A stretch of DNA of 14,828 bases from the NCBI GenBank assembly GCA_046727435.1, contig JBKPCR010000459.1, positions 1-14,828 of the forward strand, read 5' to 3'. A model generated the notes under the pieces. It was not told where the DNA came from, searched no databases, and saw only the letters and a program-made list of their open reading frames with translations. Each line of letters begins with the position of its first letter. Position 1 is the stretch's first letter. The stretch is from CAVPRW01 sp046727435 [NCBI: bacterium] (lineage in GTDB: Bacteria; Tectomicrobia; Entotheonellia; J063). Shown here one piece after another: positions 1-6,782 of the stretch. Both the position numbers and the translations under genes were made by a program.

Positions 1-60
1 CCAGTCGTCCGCCATGCGGTTCCACAACGCTCGGGTGTCTTTACGCTCGCGGTCGCTCAT
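1..60 (-). CDS. 5' end of an unidentified gene (possible SAM-dependent methyltransferase)
   Basis: An ATG whose complement lies at 58-60 opens a minus-strand frame that stays open for 20 codons to the left edge. It is preceded at a normal distance by AGGAG, so the start is credible. The visible residues are charged and end in LWNRMADDW. A short R-x-x-W-x-x-x-A-x-x-W stretch like this often opens small class I methyltransferases of uncultured bacteria, but no SAM-binding motif is in view, so the function is only a suggestion. About 193 bp separate this start from the end of the upstream gene on the same strand. Confidence 0.55.
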   Translation of the reverse strand, partial: MSDRERKDTRALWNRMADDW

Positions 61-253
61 CGATGGTTCTCCTGCATCACGCCACCTCCACAGCCTTTCA
101 CGCCGTTCCACGGCCGTACCCACCGAAGGCACGGCCCAGTGTACTGGATCGCGTTCGCTCACACGCGTGGAGTACCCCATGGGAAGGCTCGCGAGTTCGC
201 CGGCTCTGCCGCTGAAGAGACAACCTGTCGCACCCACGGCTCGATGCGATGCC

Positions 254-739
254 TTACGGCCGAGGTCGAACGAGAAGCCAGAATATCAGGCCATGCGTGA
301 TCAGGAGGGGTGGCACGACCGCCGTGGGAATGAAGAACGCGGCGCCGAGCATCCTGGCATCAAGCGGGACCCCGAACAGCCCTTGGTAAAACGCCCATAG
401 GAGGTCGGCCGTGCCCCACACGTTGAACAGCCATACGAGCCAGGTGGCCCAAGACGCACGCCTGGAAAGTGCGATGACGGCCGGCACGGCGAGTATGGCG
501 GCAACCAGATCGCCGTAGGCGGCGGGGGCCGCGAAGGCCCACGGGAGCGAGGGGGAGACCACCCCAGGCACGAGGAAGCTGAGTCCATTGAACCGAAACG
601 TGTGGGGCACCACCAATGGCACGAGTGCGTCGTCTCGCTCCAAGATCCGAAGCCGAGGCCAGATGTACAGCTTGGTGACCAAGCCAAAGGCCACAACACT
701 CATGAGCACGCTGAGTCCAAAGACCACCTGAATTCCCAT
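254..739 (-). CDS. Small multi-pass membrane protein, function unknown
   Basis: This is a 161-residue, strongly hydrophobic protein. Likely membrane segments are at residues 3-25, 74-92, 98-121 and 131-157, with a further hydrophobic stretch near 52-72, so four to five helices. Conserved-looking features are the short charged turn after helix 1 (around RLRILERDD), an AAPAAYGDL motif at 70-78 and a WGTADLLWAFYQG motif at 108-120. The pattern resembles a conserved hypothetical membrane family that I recall from proteobacteria and Acidobacteria, with no known role. The start at 739 has GAGG seven bases upstream. It lies upstream of the gene leaving the left edge and could share a transcript with it. 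No signal peptide cleavage site or enzymatic motif was seen. Confidence 0.8.
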   Translation of the reverse strand: MGIQVVFGLSVLMSVVAFGLVTKLYIWPRLRILERDDALVPLVVPHTFRFNGLSFLVPGVVSPSLPWAFAAPAAYGDLVAAILAVPAVIALSRRASWATWLVWLFNVWGTADLLWAFYQGLFGVPLDARMLGAAFFIPTAVVPPLLITHGLIFWLLVRPRP

Positions 740-830
740 CGCCCTTGCCTCGTGGGTGCCCTGGGATCGCTGATGCTGGTTGACAGTGATGTGATTGAAT
801 CTATCTTACCAATATCAATATACTGTTTCG

Positions 831-848
831 AGCTCTTCCTCAAGAGCT
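831..848. repeat. Perfect hairpin, 7-bp stem and 4-base loop
   Basis: AGCTCTT at 831-837 and AAGAGCT at 842-848 are exact inverted copies around the loop CCTC. A short T run follows on the plus strand a few bases later. It lies about 90 bp upstream of the membrane-protein start and could be an operator or a weak terminator for something lost. No gene to terminate is visible on the plus strand. Confidence 0.35.
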
Positions 849-1492
849 GACGTTTTGTGTCGCACAAAGCTGGCAGCTGGCCCGTCACTAGACCACCTCA
901 CCGAGGGAGACACCCATTATGTCTCCCAATCGTGTGGCGAGGATGAGGGAAATCCCATACCGTCGCCTCACCAGTCGGATGTTTCCCAGATGGTAAACGT
1001 GCCAGCGGCCACCGAGTCCCAGGCTCCCGTCCGGCGGGTGGCGCCATGGCAAGCCCGAGAGGTCATGGAGATGATGCCTGTTGAGCTCGGTGAGCCATAC
1101 CCCTTTCATGGGGCCCCGGCGTGTGTCGGTGATCATGTCGGGCTTGACATAAGGCTGCTCTTGCCCCTCAGCCGCGGGTGAGATGCTCGGTATCCCTGTG
1201 TGCCCCGAGCGCCGCCCATGGGCCGGGCATACCTCAGGGAACACGATCGACGCGAAGACATCCTCCCAGCCACCCCAGGCGGCCGAGCGCCAAGGGCCAT
1301 GACCAGTCTCCGCCGGTGCCCATTCGGGAGAGACACCTGCCGTCGCCTGCCCTGCTGACCTGTCAGCCGGCGGCTCTGAGCGCGTGGCGCGCCACAACCC
1401 TGTCCTTCATATCTGAGCGGGAGATACATCACAGGCCATCGCCCAAGGGGGGGGCATGCTGGTCATACGAGGGCTGACCGCAAGGGGAACAT

Positions 1493-1507
1493 CTGTCACA
1501 GTGACAG
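1493..1507. promoter_or_regulatory. 15-bp palindrome, candidate operator
   Basis: CTGTCAC and GTGACAG flank a central A and form a perfect dyad. A third half-site TGACA follows at 1509-1513. This symmetry is typical of a dimeric repressor site. It sits at the start of the AT-rich region, about 105 bp upstream of the promoter proposed at 1612-1640 and about 380 bp upstream of the SSB-like gene. The binding protein is unknown. Confidence 0.35.
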
Positions 1508-1611
1508 CTGACACGTCTCTTTATCGTTCATGTGTACGATTCATGATTGTGACATCTATCGCACATTCATCTAGATACATCATACTATCGATTTCATCTT
1601 CATATTTGTTC

Positions 1612-1640
1612 TTGACTTATCCAATTCGATGCACTACATT
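1612..1640 (+). promoter_or_regulatory. Putative sigma-70-like promoter of the SSB-like/brxL unit
   Basis: TTGACT (1612-1617, five of six consensus bases) is followed after exactly 17 bp by TACATT (1635-1640, four of six). The surroundings are AT-rich, unlike the flanking DNA. It points toward the 1889 gene and would give a leader of roughly 240 bases. No closer promoter was recognised. Confidence 0.4.
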
Positions 1641-1888
1641 GCATGACAAATCTGCGATTCTCTCCGTCACCACAGAATAGGCACAGAATACAGCAGCGCA
1701 CAACTTCATATGTTCGTAGCCAGCAACAATCCGGCATTACCCACCTGCACACTCCTCAGGCTGGATCAATCCATTACGCCATGACCACATCTCGGCACCC
1801 CTGTAGTGTCGAGCGGACGCCCCCGAACTCAAGAGGTTAGCAAGCCCGAGGCCGGCTTGCGCCTCGAACGTCAGGACAAGGAGGTCGC

Positions 1889-2630
1889 ATGGACATGTCA
1901 CGTCGGGAACGCGCACTTGAAGATGTCAGACGGCGGCGGCAAGCAGCAGGGTTGCTACCATTGGACAACGGGCACGCGCCAGAGCCACCGGTGATCGCCT
2001 CAGGGCTGTTGGACATAGGGGCGGTCCCTCAACCGCCGACCCAGGGGAGCGCCAAGGCGCTGTGGACACCGACCGATTGGGAGCTTCTCTTTCGCATCAT
2101 GTCGGCGATCGGTCTGAAACCCTGGTATGTGGCCATTCCCTCGCATTACTTGGGCCTCTCGGCGGATGACGGGATGCCCTGTCGCGCCTACGTCGACGAC
2201 GCCTGCTATCTCTGCGAACAGGTGGAGGCATGGAGCCTGAGCCCGAATCCGGTCGACCACACCCGGGCGTTGTTGATGCAGCGCACCCACCGCTGCCTGC
2301 TGCAGGTCATCGACCTGAAGGCCCTTGACCGCGGTGTGCAGATCTGGTGCGCCAGCGAGAGGCTGCTCGCGCGTCTCCTCGCGTACCGCAGCGATCCGGA
2401 GTTTGAGGACTTTACCGATCCGGAACGCGGGCGCAATGTGCGGATGGTTCAGCATCGGGCAGGGGAACGCCTGGGGGTGTTCCGCACCGCAATTATGCCC
2501 GCATCGGTCCCCCATGGCGTATCCCCACTGGCGCGATGCCATCGATGGTGTCGTCCCGTTGCCAGTCGAGGTCAGGGCCAAGAAGACCCGTCTGGATACC
2601 GAAGCACTCCAGGGGTTTGACGACATTTAG
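1889..2630 (+). pseudogene. Phage gp32-like zinc-binding ssDNA-binding protein, frameshifted
   Basis: The frame from 1889 reads well to about codon 196. It has a disordered N-terminus, then a core with H86-x11-C98-x7-C106-x2-C109. That closely matches the zinc site of T4 gp32 (H-x12-C-x9-C-x2-C, as I remember it). A segment with a DPEFEDFTDPERGRNVRMV-like stretch follows, which I recall from phage single-strand-binding proteins. After that the frame gives an unlikely arginine-rich tail. Adding one G to the G5 run at 2473-2477 and one C to the C5 run at 2509-2513 restores a plausible C-terminus (a PHWRDAIDGVVPLP stretch) ending at 2630, 11 bp before brxL. The start has AAGGAGG just upstream. 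It is either a decaying gene or an intact gene with two homopolymer sequencing errors. The protein would coat ssDNA during replication or repair. Fold assignment is moderately sure. Confidence 0.6.
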
Positions 2631-2641
2631 AGGGAATCTCT

Positions 2642-3159
2642 ATGGCTGACCTGAACGAGAAGCAGTCCGCACGAGGGAGCGACAGTTTCTCCAATCCTGC
2701 TGACACCTCCGAAGTGGTAGTGGCCGATCCTTTCAACCGGAAGGTCGAGAGCCGTCTGGGCGACCGTGTCATCTTGAAGCCCATGACGCGCTGGAACGAG
2801 GCGTACAAAGAATTCCCGCGCTACGTCATGGAGTATCTGGTCAGCCGCTATGTCGACGCGGAAGAGCCGGTCGCCGGTCAGCGCAAGATCGACAAGATCC
2901 TCTCCGAACGCACGTTGCTATGTGGGTGGACCTGAGCGGCATGACCGGACGGAACCAGGACGCCATCAAGAAGACGGTCGCTGGCCTTTTGAAGCTTCTT
3001 CACCCCCACAGTTCGCCGGAAGCGCAGACACACAAGGAAATCGCGCCCCTGGTCGAAATCGCGGTGGAGATGCGCGCGCGCGTCACTGACCAGTTGGCCA
3101 AGATGCTTCCGGCCGAATTCGGATCGGTCGACTATCGCTATACGCTGACTCGAGAATAA
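2642..3159 (+). pseudogene. brxL: Internally deleted brxL (BREX Lon-like AAA+ protein)
   Basis: Two reading frames together give only the ends of BrxL. Frame one (2642-2935) encodes 97 residues; residues 29-90, with a DPFNRKVESRLGDRV start and an EFPRYVMEYLVSRYVD core, resemble the BrxL N-terminal domain. It ends abruptly in TLLCGWT-stop. Frame two (readable to 3159) carries the family's extreme C-terminus, including SGMTGRNQDAIKKTVAGLL, KLLHPHSS and a VEMRARVTDQL helix. Family members are usually near 680 residues, so roughly 500 residues are missing, including the AAA+ Walker motifs and most of the Lon-like domain. The junction lies at about 2910-2925. BrxL forms DNA-binding hexamers in BREX phage defence; this product could not. 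The start has GAGGG at good spacing and follows the SSB-like gene by 11 bp. No other BREX gene is in the window. Confidence 0.75.
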
Positions 3160-3385
3160 CTTGTAAGGAGCTTCCTGGGGAGGGATTTTGTGGGGTTCCT
3201 GGAGTTATGGAGCAAAGAGCGTCGACCCTTTGCAAGTGATTGTATTTGTTGCTTCCCCGGTGGCACCCTTTGGACTGTCTCTGTGGGCACAAAGCCAATC
3301 ACAGCACGCCTGGAAGAAAACCACTTTCATAGGCAAGATTCAACGCTAAATACAGAGAAAATTAGGCGTTTATATCCACGATTGA

Positions 3386-3409
3386 GGTGGAAAGTACCCG
3401 TTTTCCACC
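3386..3409. repeat. 8-bp inverted repeat in the transposon-like region
   Basis: GGTGGAAA (3386-3393) and TTTCCACC (3402-3409) are perfect inverted copies around an 8-base loop. On the minus strand the site reads GGAAAACGGGTACTTTCC, which resembles AGAAAACCACTTTCA at 3315-3329 and AGAAAACCTATAACTTTCA at 3570-3588. The three may be copies of one degenerate motif. Confidence 0.45.
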
Positions 3410-3439
3410 ATAGTTTTGCCCGTTGACGCATGGATCGAC

Positions 3440-3465
3440 GTTCCCTGTAAGCTTGCTACGGGAAC
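3440..3465. repeat. Hairpin with a single-base bulge
   Basis: GTTCCC (3440-3445) pairs with GGGAAC (3460-3465), and GTA (3447-3449) with TAC (3457-3459), leaving T3446 bulged and a 7-base loop. No T tract follows on either side, so it is not a classical terminator. Confidence 0.4.
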
Positions 3466-3601
3466 CCCATGAAGAACTCGCATCAGGGTGCGGAACATGG
3501 GTCCCCTACCGGCCATCTGAACTGTGCATAAAATACGTTATGCAAGGCCAAAAACCGGCAGCAGGGGAGAGAAAACCTATAACTTTCAGAATTATCTGGG
3601 C

Positions 3602-3758
3602 TCTTGGGCACTTTTGGTGATGCCCTGAGAACGGGAACCTGGACGAGAAGGGTTAAGGGGTTTCCCCTCAGTAACGGTGTGGTCCGCCCTGCCCACCTGC
3701 ATGTGGGAAAACGTTGCGAGACATCCAAATCTCCTCATTTCACCAAAAGTGGCCAAGA
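3602..3758. mobile_element. Possible 157-bp MITE-like element with 19-bp inverted ends
   Basis: The 19 bases at 3602-3620 (TCTTGGGCACTTTTGGTGA) and at 3740-3758 (TCACCAAAAGTGGCCAAGA) are inverted copies with one mismatch. They enclose 119 bp with no gene but two small dyads (AGGGG-TTT-CCCCT, and CCCAC/GTGGG at 3692-3707). The hexamer ATCTGG occurs a few bases outside each end, which might be a trace of target duplication, but it is not symmetrically placed. Size and structure fit a non-autonomous element or a solo transposon-end array. No transposase is in the window. Confidence 0.4.
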
Positions 3759-3898
3759 ACCTAATCTGGACAGAAAACTGCGATGTTCGCGGGCAGGACG
3801 ATTTATGTTGTCGCGCTGTTACACCTGGCATAGTGTTGGCAATCCTTCCTCATCCTTCCACTCTTCCACCACGAAAGGCGGGGAAAGTACTGAGGTGC

Positions 3899-5317
3899 TC
3901 ATTTCACGCGTCCACCAATCGGTGGTAGGGGGCTGCCGGCAGACAGGAATTGGCCGTATCCCGGTTGCTGCTCCAGCTTGCCCTGATTCAGTAGCACGCG
4001 CCCGCGCAGCAGCGTCATCCAGGGCTTGCCATGCACTTCCCAGCCCTCGAAAAGGCTGTAGCCAGTCTTACTAAAATGCTCGGCGGCCCGAATCGTGCGC
4101 GTCGGTGCGGGGTCGAGAATCAGCAAATCGGCATCGGAGCCGACCCGAATCGCGCCCTTCCTGGGATAGAGTCCGAAAATGCGTGCCGGGTTCTCCGCCA
4201 ACGCTCGCGCCATCCACCAGATGGGGAAGCCCCGCTTCACCACCCCCTCGCTGTACATCAATGGCACAAGAGTTTCGATGCCTGGTGAGCCAAAGGGAAT
4301 GACGGCGCCGTTCGGCCCCACGAAAATGTTCTTCCAGCCGGGTTCCTTGAGCTCTTTCGAGGCAGGCGCGTGATCGCTACCGACGCAGGAGATGTAGCCC
4401 TGCTCTAATCCCTTCCACAGGGCGGGCTGGTTGGGTCCGCCAGCAGGTCGGAGCGGCGGGCCGATCTTGGCCAGTGGCCCCCAATGCGCCAACTCGGCGT
4501 CCGAAAGTAGAAGATATTGCGGGCAGCTCTCCGTCCACACTCGCTGGCCCTCGGCCTGCGCGCCCTTGATCAGCTCAAGCCCCAGTTGTGTGCTGAGATG
4601 CACCACATAGGTCGGGCAGTTGGTCAACGTGCCCATTTTGATAGCGCGATTAATGGCTTCTTCCTCAACCCAATCCGGGCAGGCCTGTGGGAAGTCGGTA
4701 GGATGCACCCGGCCTTCGGCCATCATCTTGTCTTCCAGATAATCGATGACATCGCCGTTCTCGCAGTGCAGCTGGGTGATGCCCCCTCCGGCGGCGACCA
4801 TTTCCATCGCCTGGCAGATGAAGCTATCGGAACACATGCGGTCCTTACGCTTCTTATAGGTCATGAACATCTTGTAGGACCTCACTCCCATCTGAAGCGC
4901 CTCGGGTAGCCCCGCGAAGATGTAAGGATCGTTGTTCAGGATGAAATGCCAGGTGAAATCGACCACCGACACCTTCCCGACCTCTTCGTTCTGACGTTTG
5001 ATGGACTGGGGCAAGGTCTCGCGGTGGGCGAGGTCATACATCGCAAAGGGGATGATGGTGGTCAGCCCGGCGTGGGCGGCTGCGATGCCACCTGTATGAT
5101 AGTCGTCGTGTCCACCCAGGTGGACGTGGCAGTCGATAGCGCCTGGGAGGACGAATTTGCCTGAGGCATCGATGTATTGGTCGGCCGGCGGCAGGAAATC
5201 CTCAGGACCGATGGCGACGATCCTTTCACCGCGGATGGCAATGCTGGCCTCATATGCCTCCGACGCGATCACCACTTGCCCTCCGCGCACGATGATATCG
5301 ACTTTGGTTGCTGGCAT
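3899..5317 (-). CDS. Dihydropyrimidinase/hydantoinase-family cyclic amidohydrolase
   Basis: This 472-residue protein has the full set of residues expected of this zinc amidohydrolase family: H64 and H66 in DCHVHLGG, the carbamylated lysine K149 in SYKMFMTYK, H184 in LHCEN, H240 in YVVHLS and D315 in GSDHAP. ETCPQ-like ESCPQYLLL (263-271), PPLR (287-290), and NPARIFGLYPRKG (376-388) followed by GSDADLLILDP are also typical. Length is normal. Enzymes of the family hydrolyse cyclic amides such as dihydropyrimidines, hydantoins or allantoin; the substrate here is unknown. The segment after the HxH (GGHDDYHTGG) is shorter than in classical D-hydantoinases, so another cyclic amide is possible. The start at 5317 is preceded by GAGGTG at good spacing. 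It is last in a run of four minus-strand genes, 167 bp after cinA, so it may have its own promoter. Confidence 0.9.
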   Translation of the reverse strand: MPATKVDIIVRGGQVVIASEAYEASIAIRGERIVAIGPEDFLPPADQYIDASGKFVLPGAIDCHVHLGGHDDYHTGGIAAAHAGLTTIIPFAMYDLAHRETLPQSIKRQNEEVGKVSVVDFTWHFILNNDPYIFAGLPEALQMGVRSYKMFMTYKKRKDRMCSDSFICQAMEMVAAGGGITQLHCENGDVIDYLEDKMMAEGRVHPTDFPQACPDWVEEEAINRAIKMGTLTNCPTYVVHLSTQLGLELIKGAQAEGQRVWTESCPQYLLLSDAELAHWGPLAKIGPPLRPAGGPNQPALWKGLEQGYISCVGSDHAPASKELKEPGWKNIFVGPNGAVIPFGSPGIETLVPLMYSEGVVKRGFPIWWMARALAENPARIFGLYPRKGAIRVGSDADLLILDPAPTRTIRAAEHFSKTGYSLFEGWEVHGKPWMTLLRGRVLLNQGKLEQQPGYGQFLSAGSPLPPIGGRVK

Positions 5318-5361
5318 GGTTTCACCTCACTCTTCCCTAGCTTGTGAACGTTAGGCGCAAT

Positions 5362-5385
5362 GCCCTAGACCGCGGCGGTGAGGGC
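5362..5385. repeat. GC-rich hairpin upstream of the hydantoinase-family gene
   Basis: GCCCT (5362-5366) pairs with AGGGC (5381-5385), and inside it ACCG (5369-5372) with CGGT (5376-5379), around loop CGG with a small internal mismatch. It lies 45-68 bp upstream of the start at 5317 and could be an operator or attenuator. No T run follows. Confidence 0.35.
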
Positions 5386-5452
5386 TCTGGGCAGTTCCTC
5401 AAGCAGTGTGGTGGCTTCCCCGTGGCCAGTGCCTGGTAGTGCCCCTCTATCG

Positions 5453-5476
5453 GTCGACGTGCTATTCTCCGTCGAC
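5453..5476 (-). terminator. Hairpin just past the cinA stop, possible terminator
   Basis: GTCGACG (5453-5459) and CGTCGAC (5470-5476) are perfect 7-bp inverted copies around a 10-base loop. The hairpin starts eight bases after the cinA-like stop codon in the direction of transcription. It lacks a U tract, so termination would be inefficient or factor-dependent. An mRNA 3'-end stabiliser is equally possible. Confidence 0.35.
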
Positions 5477-5484
5477 TCTTTCGT

Positions 5485-6714
5485 TCATCCAACCAAGTGG
5501 TTATATACCACCTGCAAGCTCGCGCGGCCAATGCGCTGTCGCGCGAACCGCATGCTGCTGACGCGGCGAAATTCGCCAGGCGTAATCGCATCATGGCTGT
5601 GCGCCAAGGCAATATAGGCCACCGTCTCGTCGCTTCCCGACAACCGCTCGGCGCCGGTAACCGCTAATCCCAGATCGGTGTTATTGCGACGTCGTACCCC
5701 GCGAGCCATTGCCGCGGCCACCTCGGGACTGACGATGCCATGCTGCTGGAGGAGCGTCCCAGGGACATCCACTAACTGCTCCAGCGCCTCAGGCAGGTTG
5801 GCAGTCACAGCCGCCGCAAAATGACGGTCGCCAGCCAGCGCCAGCGATAGTTCATGACCGACACCGCCCGTCAGACCGCATTCGGCCACGGCGATGGTGA
5901 GACCATGCCGGCGGATGAGATCAGCTACTGTACCCTCATACTCACCTTCATCAGCCCCAAAGACGGCATGGCCGAGGCGCTCGCGCACCTTGGCTTCCAA
6001 AGGGGCAATCAATATTTGGGCCGCGGCTTCATCGGCTGCCTTGGCGGTCAGGCGGACGTGGATCTCACCCAATTGCATCTGCGCCAACAAGCCGATGGTG
6101 GGGTTGCTACCGGTGGTGATCAGATCATCGAGGGTTTCATCGATAGAGCTTTCGGTCAACCCCACACATTTCAGCGTGCGCGACACGATCACCGCGGCGA
6201 TCTTGAAGCGCTCTTTGAGAGAGGGAATGACCGTACGTTCGGTTAGATAGCGTAACTCGCTGGGCACTCCAGGGAGGCTGACGACGACGCCACCGTGGGG
6301 GGTGGGGGTCATGAACCCTGGCGCTGTCCCGACCGGGTTTTCGATGACGACAGCGCCGGCAGGAATGTGTGCCTGGCGGGCGTTATTGTCAGTGTAGCGG
6401 CTGCCCATCATGTGCTTAATCTGCTCCAGAAGATACGGTTGCAACTCCAGGGGTACCCCCACGACCTCCGCGACCGACTCACGCGTCATATCATCCAGGG
6501 TGGGGCCGATGCCGCCGGTCGTGATGACGATGTCGCTGCGCCCGGTGGCCAGCTTCAGCACTTCCACGATGCGCCCTTTGTTATCACCCACCGTGCTCTT
6601 GTAATAGAGGTCGACGCCGATGTTCGAGAGCTGTTGCGCCAGATAGGCGGCATTGGTGTCGATGATTTGCCCTAGCAGCAGCTCGGTACCGATGACCACG
6701 ATCTCCGCTTGCAT
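5485..6714 (-). CDS. cinA: CinA-like protein with intact N-terminal domain and degenerate PncC-type domain
   Basis: The protein has 409 residues from the start at 6714, chosen because AAGGAA lies at proper spacing; a start 24 bases upstream lacks this. The N-terminal half is the molybdopterin-binding-like COG1058 domain, with GTELLLGQIIDTN (9-21), VGD at 42-44, TGGIGPTLDDMT (66-77) and SLPGVPSE (146-153). It has been linked to hydrolysis of ADP-ribose or related pyrophosphates. The C-terminal half (about 260-409) aligns with nicotinamide-nucleotide amidase PncC but is altered. The usual AES-x-TGG nucleophile motif reads AECGLTGG (277-284), the usual Y-x-N-x-x-K segment reads TANLPEAL, and the GIAGPxGG loop reads GAERLSGSD. 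NMN deamidation by this domain is therefore unlikely. It lies 68 bp after the LLM gene, so co-transcription is probable. A role in pyridine-nucleotide recycling or damage control is possible. Confidence 0.88.
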   Translation of the reverse strand: MQAEIVVIGTELLLGQIIDTNAAYLAQQLSNIGVDLYYKSTVGDNKGRIVEVLKLATGRSDIVITTGGIGPTLDDMTRESVAEVVGVPLELQPYLLEQIKHMMGSRYTDNNARQAHIPAGAVVIENPVGTAPGFMTPTPHGGVVVSLPGVPSELRYLTERTVIPSLKERFKIAAVIVSRTLKCVGLTESSIDETLDDLITTGSNPTIGLLAQMQLGEIHVRLTAKAADEAAAQILIAPLEAKVRERLGHAVFGADEGEYEGTVADLIRRHGLTIAVAECGLTGGVGHELSLALAGDRHFAAAVTANLPEALEQLVDVPGTLLQQHGIVSPEVAAAMARGVRRRNNTDLGLAVTGAERLSGSDETVAYIALAHSHDAITPGEFRRVSSMRFARQRIGRASLQVVYNHLVG

Positions 6715-6782
6715 AGGATTTCCTTCTCTTCTGCGCACCGCCTCTTCCAGGTCTTGAGGCGGCAGGCTGGAAGGCAGCCGAA

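Larger units (their letters stand above)
740..1888. other. Long intergenic stretch without a convincing gene
   Basis: About 1.15 kb lies between the divergent membrane-protein and SSB-like genes. The part to about 1450 is GC-rich and holds a minus-strand open frame (888-1397) whose last 83 codons read like a protein but have no good start; it may be a gene remnant. The part from about 1500 to 1690 is clearly AT-rich and contains a 15-bp palindrome and a sigma-70-like promoter, consistent with a control region for the 1889 gene. No RNA gene was recognised. Confidence 0.6.
3160..3898. other. Repeat-bearing intergenic stretch, possible transposon scar
   Basis: No convincing gene lies between the brxL remnant and the hydantoinase-family gene. 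Open frames here are short, overlap on both strands and look random. A GTG at 3190 has GGGGAGGG just upstream and opens a 78-codon frame whose first residues (GFLELWSKERRPFASD) could be the amputated start of a third gene of the unit. From about 3300 on, the stretch has several inverted repeats and repeated AGAAAACC...ACTTTC motifs, annotated separately, suggesting remains of insertion-sequence ends or a MITE. Confidence 0.55.

Noticed and set aside
1133-1432. Arginine-rich minus-strand frame overlapping the 888-1397 frame.
   Set aside because: Composition is typical of a random GC-rich frame and it competes with a more protein-like frame on the same strand.
3423-3831. Several overlapping 65-156-codon frames on both strands around the repeats.
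   Set aside because: They share no motif with any family I know, have no ribosome-binding sites and overlap one another. The region is better explained as repeat-bearing non-coding DNA.
4517-4909. Long plus-strand open frame inside the hydantoinase-family gene.
   Set aside because: It is antisense to a strongly supported gene with complete catalytic motifs, and its histidine-rich, low-complexity composition is a by-product of GC-rich codons.
5854-6246. Plus-strand open frame antisense to cinA.
   Set aside because: Shadow of the CinA coding sequence; no ribosome-binding site or recognisable motif.
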